DNA of 36,725 nucleotides, taken from contig JAPPLY010000081.1 of NCBI GenBank assembly GCA_028819305.1, positions 1 through 36,725 on the forward strand, read 5' to 3'. Both the position numbers and the translations under genes were made by a program. Below the pieces are notes generated by a model. It made no database searches, was not told where the DNA came from, and saw only the letters and a list, made by a program, of their open reading frames with translations. Of this stretch, positions 17,134 to 24,537 are shown one piece after another (position 1 is the first letter of the stretch; each line of letters starts with the position of its first letter). The DNA comes from Bdellovibrionales bacterium (GTDB lineage: Bacteria; Bdellovibrionota; Bdellovibrionia; Bdellovibrionales; UBA1609).

Positions 17134-18747
17134 TCAATGTGAAAAACACCTTTGTCCTGTAAAAACCATATTAACCGACAAAGATTTAGCCTTTGAAATA
17201 ACTTCTTCATCTCTCAAAGAGCCACCTGGTTGAATAATCCATTGAATTCCAACACGAGCCGCTGCCTCCACAGAATCAGGAAAAGGAAAGAAGCCATCAC
17301 TAGCCATCACAGGTATAGAAAGACCGGAATGAAAGGATTTCCATTTTTGAATAGCTATTTCCACTGATGAAATACGATTTACTTGTCCCATACCAAGGCC
17401 CACCGTTTGATTACCAGACACTAAAGCAACAGCATTACTTTTTAAATGAGCACAAACCTTCCAGGCCATTAGCAGCTCTGACTGAACAGAAATATCTGGT
17501 TTTTTCCCTATATATTGCCAATCTTTTTGCCACTCCTTGTTAATTTTTTGAACGTCCTGTACTAATAAACCTCCATCCACACAATGTATATCCATCCGAT
17601 TTGAGTTTTCCGTTTGTCCCTTTTTTTCTCCTAAGGGAAAAGAAGTTCTGAAGGATGCCTTCTCTATACCTGTTCGGTATAATTCCTTTTGGCTATTATT
17701 ATACATGATTAATTCCGGCCACTTCATAATACGCAAATTCTTCTTTTTACTTTTAAAAAAAGCCAAAGCAGAATCACTATAATCAGGGGCTATAACCGCT
17801 TCCAGAAAAAGAGAACTTAATATTTGGGCTGACTTTTCAGAAATAAATCTGTTAGTAGCTATTACAGCCCCAAATACACTGACAGGATCCGCCTTTAGGG
17901 CTAAACGAATAGCTGTTTCCAACTGGCTGTTATAAGCCACTCCACAAGGATTATTGTGTTTAACGGCTACACAACAAGGTTTTCTGAACTCTCGCACAGT
18001 AGAAACAGCGGAATCTAGATCACAAATATTATTAAAAGACAGCTCTTTTCCTTGTAGGCAAAGAGCCTGATGAAGACCTGTTTTTTCCAGCTGAAACCAA
18101 CTAGCCTTTTGACCAGGATTTTCACCATAGCGTAGATTTGTGTAAAAACGACCTTTCAAATATAAACTTCTTTTCTCCTCCTGAGACTTTGCTTGCATCC
18201 CATCTGCAATACAGAAATTATAATCCGCCAACATAGAAAATACTTTTCCTGCTAGCTGCTTTCTTTTCTCCAAACCAGGTATTTCTCCTTCATTTAAAAT
18301 ACATTGATAATCTTCAGGGTTACACAATACAGTTACATACTTAAAATTTTTAGCCGCTGCCCGTAGAAGGGAAGGGCCACCTACATCAATCCATTCCACT
18401 AAATTTTTCTTTTCTTGATGCTTTGCATCTTCAAAAGGATATAAATTACATACCACCAAATCAAATGGGGAAAGTGCCGCGTCCTTCAGTACTTTTACAT
18501 CATCTTTCTTATCGAGGCGCGCTAAAAGAGGCATATAAATATAGGGATGTAAAGATTTCACTCGTCCATCCATTACCTCTTCAAAACCTGTCTGCTGACC
18601 TACTTCCACAACAGAAATACCTGCCTTCCTCAAATGAAGGGAAGTGCCACCTGTAGAAACCACACGCATACCCTGACGGGCTAAGGGACGAATGAAGTCC
18701 ACCAGACCTTCTTTATTGCTCACACTAACTAAGGCATTTTTAAACAC
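17134..18747 (-). CDS. purH: Bifunctional AICAR transformylase / IMP cyclohydrolase with a repeat insertion
   Basis: A 537-residue PurH, catalysing the last two steps of IMP synthesis. The N-terminal cyclohydrolase domain begins NALVSVSNKEGL and has STGGTSLHLR and VDVGGPSLLRAAAKN-type sequence; the transformylase domain has the catalytic VKHNNPCG (Lys263-His264), GENPGQK and FTGQRCF. Starts with GTG; AAAGGGAG lies about 12 bases upstream. Oddities: the usual VKTLHP-x-x-H-G-G is VKSLHPYIYMPLL, and the usual NPHQ is NPGQ. An insertion at residues about 356-384 (LYRTGIEKASFRTSF...) replaces a short linker ahead of DGGLLVQD and derives from a family B element. The protein is otherwise complete. 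It is monocistronic between repeats. Confidence 0.93.
   Translation of the reverse strand: MFKNALVSVSNKEGLVDFIRPLARQGMRVVSTGGTSLHLRKAGISVVEVGQQTGFEEVMDGRVKSLHPYIYMPLLARLDKKDDVKVLKDAALSPFDLVVCNLYPFEDAKHQEKKNLVEWIDVGGPSLLRAAAKNFKYVTVLCNPEDYQCILNEGEIPGLEKRKQLAGKVFSMLADYNFCIADGMQAKSQEEKRSLYLKGRFYTNLRYGENPGQKASWFQLEKTGLHQALCLQGKELSFNNICDLDSAVSTVREFRKPCCVAVKHNNPCGVAYNSQLETAIRLALKADPVSVFGAVIATNRFISEKSAQILSSLFLEAVIAPDYSDSALAFFKSKKKNLRIMKWPELIMYNNSQKELYRTGIEKASFRTSFPLGEKKGQTENSNRMDIHCVDGGLLVQDVQKINKEWQKDWQYIGKKPDISVQSELLMAWKVCAHLKSNAVALVSGNQTVGLGMGQVNRISSVEIAIQKWKSFHSGLSIPVMASDGFFPFPDSVEAAARVGIQWIIQPGGSLRDEEVISKAKSLSVNMVFTGQRCFSH
17605..17684 (+). repeat. Family B element (YRTG type) inside purH
   Basis: On the plus strand, TTCTCCTAAGGGAAAAGAAG, then TTCTGAAGGATGC, then TACCTGTTCGGTATAA. 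The right end matches 19668-19684 in the GGDEF gene almost exactly (CCTGTTCGGTATAA). Read on the purH strand it starts LYRTG, the same peptide in the same frame as in the GGDEF protein. It lies ahead of the conserved DGGLLVQD motif. Confidence 0.75.
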
Positions 18748-18851
18748 TTTTTATTTACACTCCCTTTAATTAGTCACCCCAGAAAAAATTTCTTATTCAA
18801 AATGTTGCCAACAAGAGAGAAAAATTTCAGACATGCGTTTTACCACCAAAC

Positions 18852-18925
18852 AGGAAGGCAATGATTTGCCTTCCCGTCCTGTGAAAGCGGGGAACGATCG
18901 GTATATATCACCAAACCGGTATAAT
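18852..18925. repeat. Mosaic of hairpin, family A and family B ends
   Basis: GGAAGGCAA-TGA-TTTGCCTTCC hairpin (18852-18873), directly joined to a family A palindrome in reverse orientation (CCCGTCCTGTGAAAGCGG), then GAACGATCGGTATA and, 12 bp on, CCGGTATAATC. It fills most of the purH / GGDEF gap. All modules are found elsewhere in the window in other combinations. Confidence 0.75.
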
Positions 18926-18936
18926 CTAAAAACAAT

Positions 18937-20046
18937 TTATGTTAAATCTCTTAGACTATTTACCGTATTTTGAACTAAAAAATCCGGTTTAAATCCTACG
19001 ACCGGAGTAGCAACAGCTGTCATATTACCATCGCATTCATCATGAGCAAAAGACAAAGCTTTTAAAGTAGATTGAAAAAGACTGTCTGCTGAACGATTGA
19101 CCCGAGGGTACTCAGCCAAGCCCAAGCTGAGTGTTAATCGCCCGTGAGACGGAAACACCTTAGAAAAGTCCGCAGATTCCACAGACCATCTGATTTGCTC
19201 TGCCTTCATACTAGCCCCTCTCTCAGAAGTATGCGGCAAAATAAGCCCCAAATATCCTTCCGGCCAAGCACCGAGAATATCATAAGCTCGGCTGTCTTTT
19301 ACCATATTATTCATAAAGGATTTTATAAAAAGTCCCGTTTTATAAGAGCCATACACAGATTCTAAAGTTTTTAATTGATCTAGTCGTAACAAAATAAGAC
19401 TCAATGGCAGCTGTAATCGGCGTGCCCTGGAAAATTCTACAAATAATTGTTTGAGAAAATACCTTTTATTGAAACAACCAGTTAGCCCGTCTATAGGACT
19501 ATTCTTCTCCCATTTGTCCTTCCATAAAAACTCCTTTACATAACTTTGTAAGACAAAAAGCTGATCCCAAACCATAGAAGAGTCTGATATACTAATCTTA
19601 TTTGAATTGTGTGGTTTCTGTACACTTTTTCCCACGGATGAACGGAGTTCGGAAGGTGCAAATTCCTGACCTGTTCGGTATAAAAAAGCAAACAAAGCTA
19701 TTACCTTTTTATTAAACACCAAAGGAAAATATTGATATTCCTGAGTGTTAAATAATTTTTGTACCTGAGAATGAAATACCGAAATCTGTTTTGGATTATA
19801 TAACTGTGCGGGATCAAAGGAAGGATCTGACTCATACAATCGGAAACAAAGAGTGTCATCCACTTCCAGATGGTTACTTTGTTTTAAAGATAACCAACCA
19901 GGAAAACTTTGATATTCAAAGTATAATACAGGAAATCCCGATGTTTTTACAAAAAACTCAATAGAAGAGGAAAAAGAATTATGATTTTTTAACTCCTTTA
20001 TCCATTCCGCAAAAGAATTTACTTTACCTCTATTATCTACAGTCAA
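18937..20046 (-). CDS. Degenerate GGDEF-domain protein
   Basis: A 369-residue soluble protein. Residues about 185-350 are clearly GGDEF-like in fold sequence (DGLTGCFNKRYFLKQL, then LSLILLRLDQLK, then ILPHTS and LTLSLGLAEYP), but the signature GGDEF is WPEGY (261-265) and the substrate-binding N/D of the D-x-D-x-F-K-x-x-N-D segment is replaced (RLDQLKTLESVYG). It should therefore not make cyclic di-GMP and may work as a binding or scaffolding domain. The N-terminal 170 residues may be GAF-like, but weakly. Residues about 122-147 (LYRTGQEFAPSELRSSVGK) derive from a family B element. The start overlaps the end of the sensor-kinase-like gene by 14 bp, so they are coupled and probably function together. 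Confidence 0.8.
   Translation of the reverse strand: MTVDNRGKVNSFAEWIKELKNHNSFSSSIEFFVKTSGFPVLYFEYQSFPGWLSLKQSNHLEVDDTLCFRLYESDPSFDPAQLYNPKQISVFHSQVQKLFNTQEYQYFPLVFNKKVIALFAFLYRTGQEFAPSELRSSVGKSVQKPHNSNKISISDSSMVWDQLFVLQSYVKEFLWKDKWEKNSPIDGLTGCFNKRYFLKQLFVEFSRARRLQLPLSLILLRLDQLKTLESVYGSYKTGLFIKSFMNNMVKDSRAYDILGAWPEGYLGLILPHTSERGASMKAEQIRWSVESADFSKVFPSHGRLTLSLGLAEYPRVNRSADSLFQSTLKALSFAHDECDGNMTAVATPVVGFKPDFLVQNTVNSLRDLT
19609..19684 (+). repeat. Family B element (YRTG type) inside the GGDEF gene
   Basis: On the plus strand, TGTGGTTTCTGTACACTTTT, then GAACGGAGTTCGGAAGGTGC, then AAATTCCTGACCTGTTCGGTATAA. It aligns along its whole length with 10053-10124 and with the minus strand of 9164-9300. 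It is antisense to the host gene, and the frame stays open and reads LYRTGQEFAPSELRSSVGK. Confidence 0.85.
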
Positions 20047-21655
20047 TGTAAGGTTCCTTTAAAGGTGTTTTAAAACTTTTTACATGAGCAATATAATCCA
20101 AAGGAATAAACAAACACACTTTTACCCCTCCCCCTTCGGAAGATTGCAACTTTACAATACCTCCCATACGAGACAATACGGATTGCACAAAAGGAAGTCC
20201 TAATCCGGTAGAATGTTTTTTTGTTGTAAAATGAAGCTGACCGGCTTTCTCCATGGTCTGTTTATCCATTCCTGGTCCCTCGTCTTCCACTTCACAACAA
20301 AACCATCTATTGTGCTTTTTAAATGTGCGAATGGTCAATGCACCTTCTTGACCGGAAGGCAGGGCTTGAGCTGAATTTTTAATCAACTCCCACAGAGATT
20401 GAAATAATTTATCTGAAAAAACAGGTAAATCTATATCTGAAGCTAATTCCCGATGTATTTTCAAATGAGAGTAATTATTCCTGCTTTTATCAATAACCCT
20501 ATTCACAATTGCCAAAAAAGTAGGTTCTACGATGGAGATACCGGATCTTTGTTCTTTATTCTTAGAGACATGTAAAACAGTGGTTAGAGCCTTCCGCATC
20601 CTTTTTAAATAAGGATTATTAGTATGAGCTAAATAGGATAAAGCTTTTTTTTGTTCCATTGTATTTTTACTAAAGGGAGAATACAAACTAACAGCAGAAG
20701 GCACCATCTTTGAAAGAAAGGTATTCCATCGTACTAAGCTGCCTCCAGAACCAAAGAGATAAAATAAAAAATCAGCAGCAGACATAAAAGACCTTAGGTA
20801 GAAAAAAATAAATAAAAATAAAATAGTAAAAACCATCATACTAAAAAGAGCTGTTTTCTTAAAATGAGATAAAAAAAACAAGCTGGTTTTTTGCGTTGGC
20901 TGACTGGCTATCAAAAAATATTTCTTATCGGGGATACTAACCACATTGGAGAGTTCCCTTTGTTTTGCCATTTCTTTCAACGGTAGGGTTCCATGATTGT
21001 TCGGAAAAATCAAACTCTTTGGATTTATATTGATAGGTCGAGCGACAGTGATTAAAGAAGAAGCCTTCCCGTTTTCAGCAACAATCCGATTCCACCCCTT
21101 AGGATACCGTTTCATTAAAGAAAGAAAATAAGAAGATAAAGGTAACTTTTTATTTCTGTAGTGAGACTCGGAATGCAAAAGAATCCGTCCAGAGTCATCA
21201 ATAAGAAAAACAGACCGTCCCTTTCCTACTTTGAAAGTCTTCGACATATACCCATCGGGTATTACTTTTCCGTAACTTTTCGGTTCTTTCCTCTTGGCAG
21301 CCAAACCTTTAAAACCGGAATTTTCAAAATTCTTAAATAGGTCCCCATAAAAACGAGGATTCCCCATCGGTTCGTTATAAAGAGAGAAAATCTCCTGCAA
21401 TTCAGAAACAGTTGATTTTTTACCTTTTTTCTTGAACAAGGGCTGTTTTAAATCAGATGAGTAAAAACCTGTTGCGCTTAAATAAGTTTGAATATGCCTG
21501 TAAATAACTAAAAACTGCTCCGTCAAATAGATTTGACTCTGATGATTAAAATGCCGGCTCTGATAAACGGAAAAAAACCAAGAAAAACAAAAAAAGAAAG
21601 ACAAAATACTTATTAGAAGGATGACAGATAGCTTTAACCAAAATCGTTGTTTCAT
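20033..21655 (-). CDS. Two-TM sensor protein with a GHKL histidine-kinase ATPase domain
   Basis: A 540-residue protein. Membrane helices lie at about 8-30 and about 275-295, enclosing a periplasmic sensor region of about 240 residues that includes FLIDDSGRILLHSE, as in Cache-type sensors. The C-terminal HATPase_c domain is complete: N box ELIKNSAQAL (about 423), G1 DEGPGMD (about 458), G2 STGLGLPF (about 485) and GGGVKVCLFIPL. I cannot find a convincing H-box (H-E/D-[LIV]-R-x-P) between the second helix and the ATPase, so the phospho-acceptor is unclear. No response regulator lies nearby. Residues 111-138 (NSGFKGLAAKRKEPKS...IPDGY) derive from a family B element. The downstream degenerate GGDEF gene overlaps by 14 bp. 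Confidence 0.85.
   Translation of the reverse strand: MKQRFWLKLSVILLISILSFFFCFSWFFSVYQSRHFNHQSQIYLTEQFLVIYRHIQTYLSATGFYSSDLKQPLFKKKGKKSTVSELQEIFSLYNEPMGNPRFYGDLFKNFENSGFKGLAAKRKEPKSYGKVIPDGYMSKTFKVGKGRSVFLIDDSGRILLHSESHYRNKKLPLSSYFLSLMKRYPKGWNRIVAENGKASSLITVARPININPKSLIFPNNHGTLPLKEMAKQRELSNVVSIPDKKYFLIASQPTQKTSLFFLSHFKKTALFSMMVFTILFLFIFFYLRSFMSAADFLFYLFGSGGSLVRWNTFLSKMVPSAVSLYSPFSKNTMEQKKALSYLAHTNNPYLKRMRKALTTVLHVSKNKEQRSGISIVEPTFLAIVNRVIDKSRNNYSHLKIHRELASDIDLPVFSDKLFQSLWELIKNSAQALPSGQEGALTIRTFKKHNRWFCCEVEDEGPGMDKQTMEKAGQLHFTTKKHSTGLGLPFVQSVLSRMGGIVKLQSSEGGGVKVCLFIPLDYIAHVKSFKTPLKEPYIDCR
21247..21336 (-). repeat. Family B element (KRKEPKS type) inside the sensor-kinase gene
   Basis: Starts TATACCCATCGGGTATTAC, contains CGGTTCTTTCCTCTTGGCAGC, and fades out in AAAACCGGAATTTTCAAAATTC. 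It lacks the roughly 20-bp stretch found between these parts at 7014-7129. The frame read is the same as in the lipoprotein gene, giving FKGLAAKRKEPKS followed by IPDGY, in the periplasmic sensor region. Confidence 0.85.
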
Positions 21656-21727
21656 TTCTTATGTTCCGCTAAAAATGAGAGACGATAGTAAAATAATGAA
21701 ATAAAAAAAAGATGTCACCTTATTTTA

Positions 21728-21841
21728 TTTATTTAAAATAAAACTCTAAAATGTGATAAAGCTTTTCTCCCCCTCCCGGGCTGTGAAATTCAAACTCCTC
21801 TCCTGTTTTTCGACCAATGAGGCTACGAGCCAAAGGAGAAT
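21728..21841 (-). pseudogene. greA: Orphan copy of the greA 3' end
   Basis: Matches 24537-24650 at 113 of 114 positions (21780 G versus 24589 A). On the minus strand it encodes the last part of GreA from SPLARSLIGRKTGEEF to the stop codon. Similarity ends abruptly at 21841/21842. It has no start and is not expected to be expressed as a protein. Confidence 0.92.
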
Positions 21842-21995
21842 CTATCCTATTTTCAGCACAACACAGAGCAATAAGTAAGTGATCTCATATACTTATGTAT
21901 TTCAATACAGGACTACCATTATAAAATTATGTTAAGAAAAATGTTAACTCTCTTTCACTAGAAGGGAGTGTGTGTTTAATTGAGGAAGGTTTACT

Positions 21996-22150
21996 ACATA
22001 TATCAAGAGGCTTTAGCCCATTCGTTATTAGGGTAACACATGTATCTTGATTTTCATTTAGATAGAAAGTAGTGCAACATATTCACATATATCAAGAGGC
22101 TTTAACACATTCACGATTGGGATAAAATCTGTATCTTGATTTTTATTTAG
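21996..22150. repeat. Two 66-bp direct repeats with internal inverted arms
   Basis: Copies at 21996-22061 and 22085-22150, period 89 bp. Each begins ACATATATCAAGAGGCTTTA and ends TGTATCTTGATTTT-ATTTAG, so each has inverted arms (ATCAAGA / TCTTGAT) about 36 bp apart. The loops differ more than the arms. They could be recombinase or regulator binding sites of the island or structured RNA; I cannot decide. Confidence 0.75.
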
Positions 22151-22459
22151 TAAGAGCACGAATCCTATACTGGATTGGTATAGCAACAGGATTTGTGGAA
22201 TATGAAAAGCTTATATTTTTAGCTATTTTTTCTTTGGAATGTATTCTTTTGCCGATTTTGATTTTATTATTTTTAATGTCTGCTGGTACCCGTAGGTAAC
22301 ACTCTGAAAATAGAATACCTGTGCTGATTAAGACAAAACACATAAAATTGTAATAACCATGACAAATCTATCGGATCTATTGGAAGATTGTATAAATTAC
22401 TATATTGAGCATAGCATCAAAAAGGTGAAAAATGGTATAATATATTTTTAAGTATTATG

Positions 22460-22570
22460 TAGTCGGTTCTGAAAAAGTCCCAATAATTTGATTTTACTTA
22501 TAGTTTTGTTATTTAAAAGGAATAATATTAGCAACAATTTTGAATAAAAAAACTCTTTCAGGACCGACTA
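22460..22570 (+). mobile_element. Family C MITE-like element, 111 bp
   Basis: TAGTCGGTTCTGAAAAAGT at the left; the right end is the near-exact inverted copy (ACTCTTTCAGGACCGACTA; 2 mismatches in 19). The outermost TA on each side fits a TA target duplication as made by IS630/Tc1-type transposases. It has no coding capacity and must depend on an outside transposase. It ends 27 bp before the methyltransferase start and may influence its expression. Confidence 0.85.
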
Positions 22571-22597
22571 TGTACTATTTATATTTGGAGAAGAGAG

Positions 22598-23464
22598 TTG
22601 AGCACAAAACATAAACATAAAAATAAAACAAAAAAAACTTTCCCAAAGGATTTTATAAACAAATTCTTATGTGGAGATGCAGTTCAGATTTTAAAAAAAA
22701 TCCCAAATGAAAGTTTGGACTTAGCTATTACATCTCCTCCCTACAACATCAAAAACTCAACAGGAAATGGTCTGAAAGATGGTAGAGGGGGTAAATGGGC
22801 CTCTGCCGCTTTGATAGAAGGCTATGCCACTTATAACGATAATATGCCCCATAAAAAATATGTAAAATGGCAAAGAGAAGTCCTCACAGAAATAATGAGA
22901 ATTTTAAAACCTACTGGTGCTTTCTTTTATAATCATAAGTGGAGAGTGCAGGCCGGTCTTATTCAGGACAGACAAGATATTGTCCAAGGCTTTCCTGTTC
23001 GGCAGATTATTATTTGGCAAAGAGCGGGAGGTATTAACTTTAATAAGGGCTATTTTCTCCCCACCTATGAAGTGATTTACATGATAGCAAAACGGGGTTT
23101 TAAACTAGCCCCCAAAGCCAACGCTGTAGGAGATATTTGGACTTTTCCACAAGAAATGAACAACAAACATCCGGCGGCTTTTCCTATAGCCCTTATTGAT
23201 AGAATCATCAGTTCTACAACAGCAAAGACTGTTATTGACCCTTTTATGGGTTCAGGAACAACAGCTTTATCAGCCAAAAAGTTAAAAATAGATTTTATCG
23301 GAATAGATATCGCTAAAGAGTACTGTAAACTTGCCAAAGAAAGATTGAAAAATTTTAAAAAAACAGGAAGAGATCCATTTCAAGAAACAAAAAAGAGCAA
23401 TAAAAAAATCAAAGTACAATTACACAGCGATACTTTGCCTTTATTTCAAGATGCAGACTTATAA
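22598..23464 (+). CDS. Type II DNA methyltransferase, SPPY type
   Basis: A 288-residue protein. Motif IV TSPPYN (residues 45-50) precedes motif I DPFMGSGTTAL (214-224), the order of the beta class. SPPY is most typical of N4-cytosine enzymes (M.MvaI-like), though some N6-adenine enzymes share it. Lys-rich N-terminus. The start is TTG with GGAG about 10 bases upstream; no ATG fits nearby. Its stop overlaps the start of the endonuclease gene (TAATG), so the pair is translationally coupled, methyltransferase first. Its role is to protect host DNA from the partner enzyme. The recognition site cannot be read from sequence; CCWGG- or CCSGG-like targets are plausible from the partner's family. Confidence 0.92.
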   Translation: MSTKHKHKNKTKKTFPKDFINKFLCGDAVQILKKIPNESLDLAITSPPYNIKNSTGNGLKDGRGGKWASAALIEGYATYNDNMPHKKYVKWQREVLTEIMRILKPTGAFFYNHKWRVQAGLIQDRQDIVQGFPVRQIIIWQRAGGINFNKGYFLPTYEVIYMIAKRGFKLAPKANAVGDIWTFPQEMNNKHPAAFPIALIDRIISSTTAKTVIDPFMGSGTTALSAKKLKIDFIGIDIAKEYCKLAKERLKNFKKTGRDPFQETKKSNKKIKVQLHSDTLPLFQDADL

Positions 23465-24246
23465 TGAAAATCTACACAAAAGAAAGCCTTATCCGTGAAC
23501 TGAAGAAAATCCGAAAACAAGGTTGGATAAAAAGTCAAAGAAAAGTCAGTCATGGAAATGTAGGAAACACTCTTGAAGATTTATTGGGAATTGAAGAAAA
23601 CAATCTACCTATTCCAAACGCAGCTGAATGGGAATTGAAATGTCAGAGAGCAGGCACAAGTTCTCTAACAACATTACTGCATTGCGAACCTTCGCCAAAA
23701 GCAATAAAATTTGTATCTAAAATTTTACTTCCAAAATACGGATGGAAGCATAAAAAAGCAGGTACAAAATACCCAAAAACAGAAATGAGTTTTCGACAAA
23801 CCATTTCCTGTCTTAATTATTCTGACAGAGGTTTTTGTGTAAAGCTTGATAAAAGAAAACGAAAAATTGTTATTTCCTTTAATTCAAAAAAAACAGATGA
23901 AAAACATTCTACATGGTTAAAGAGTGTAAACACACGAATAAGGCTTAAAGAATTAAATCCTCAACCTTATTGGGGCTTTGATGATATTTTTCATAAAGTT
24001 GGAGCAAAACTAAGTAACTGTTTTTATATAGAAGCTGAAGTAAAAAAAGAAAATAAAAAAGAGTTTTTTAAATATAGTAAAATATATCAATTAAGCGGTT
24101 TATCAATAGATAAGTTTTTAAACTGTCTGGAAAAAGGATTTATCCTTGTAGATTTTAACGCCCGAACAGGACACAACCATGGAACAAAATTCAGATTTAG
24201 AAAAAACAAATTACCTGATCTATATAAAAATGTAAAAGAGATTTAA
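23464..24246 (+). CDS. MvaI/BcnI-family restriction endonuclease
   Basis: A 260-residue protein, the size of MvaI and BcnI. The segment GNVGNTLEDLLGIEENNLPI (31-50) and the following AEWELKCQR (54-62) match the family core (PF15515), where an acidic residue and E-x-K form the nuclease site; here E57 and K59 are present. The position five residues before E57, which I recall as Asp in MvaI-type enzymes, is Asn52; this may be normal for this subfamily. The ATG overlaps the methyltransferase stop. Family members are monomeric enzymes that nick or cut short sites such as CCWGG (MvaI) and CCSGG (BcnI). It acts in the cytoplasm as defence against unmethylated DNA. Confidence 0.88.
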   Translation: MKIYTKESLIRELKKIRKQGWIKSQRKVSHGNVGNTLEDLLGIEENNLPIPNAAEWELKCQRAGTSSLTTLLHCEPSPKAIKFVSKILLPKYGWKHKKAGTKYPKTEMSFRQTISCLNYSDRGFCVKLDKRKRKIVISFNSKKTDEKHSTWLKSVNTRIRLKELNPQPYWGFDDIFHKVGAKLSNCFYIEAEVKKENKKEFFKYSKIYQLSGLSIDKFLNCLEKGFILVDFNARTGHNHGTKFRFRKNKLPDLYKNVKEI

Positions 24247-24249
24247 TCG

Positions 24250-24347
24250 CACTGAGACAGCAATGTTATCTATTTCTGAGCTAGCATAGAAAAGCGATTA
24301 CAACACAAAGGTTTAGTAAGACTAAAAATAGTCAAGCTTTCTCAGTG
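24250..24347. repeat. Inverted repeat just downstream of the endonuclease gene
   Basis: CACTGAGACAGC at 24250-24261 and GCTTTCTCAGTG at 24336-24347 are inverted copies with one mismatch, 74 bp apart. They lie upstream of the transposase stub, so the outer arm could be an insertion-sequence end, or the whole could be a large stem after the operon. Confidence 0.5.
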
Positions 24348-24391
24348 AGAATTTAATTTGATGAATTGATTTTAACTGAAAGGAGAAAATC

Positions 24392-24493
24392 ATGACTCAT
24401 CAACAATATATCATAAACAGAAAAACAAATATAGTAGAGCTTGGAAAAGTTTTAGGAAATATCTCTGAAGTTTGCCGTAAGCTAATAAATTGA
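24392..24493 (+). pseudogene. Truncated transposase N-terminus
   Basis: A 33-codon frame with an excellent ribosome binding site (AAGGAGAAAATC-ATG). The sequence MTHQQYIINRKTNIVELGKV, then GNISEVCRKL, matches the start of helix-turn-helix integrase-type (IS481-like) transposases, which usually continue with a G-[IV]-S-R-x-x-x-Y recognition helix. Here it ends IN-stop right after CRKL. It is a remnant of an insertion sequence whose body has been lost, sitting just inside the right boundary of the island. Family placement rests on memory of the motif only. Confidence 0.6.
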
Positions 24494-24537
24494 TATTAAA
24501 TTTGGTAAAACATACACCTTTTAAAGTATATGAACCT

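Larger units (their letters stand above)
21656..22597. other. Left part of the greA island, largely non-coding
   Basis: Contains the distal greA 3'-end copy (21728-21841), about 150 bp of AT-rich DNA, two 66-bp direct repeats (21996-22150) and a family C element (22460-22570). A 66-codon minus-strand frame at 22143-22343 starts inside AT-rich DNA without a ribosome binding site and is not supported. Confidence 0.55.

Noticed and set aside
21996-22150. CRISPR or minisatellite
   Set aside because: Only two copies, each with long internal inverted arms, so neither fits.
22143-22343. 66-codon minus-strand frame in the island
   Set aside because: No ribosome binding site, overlaps the second 66-bp repeat, and composition looks random.
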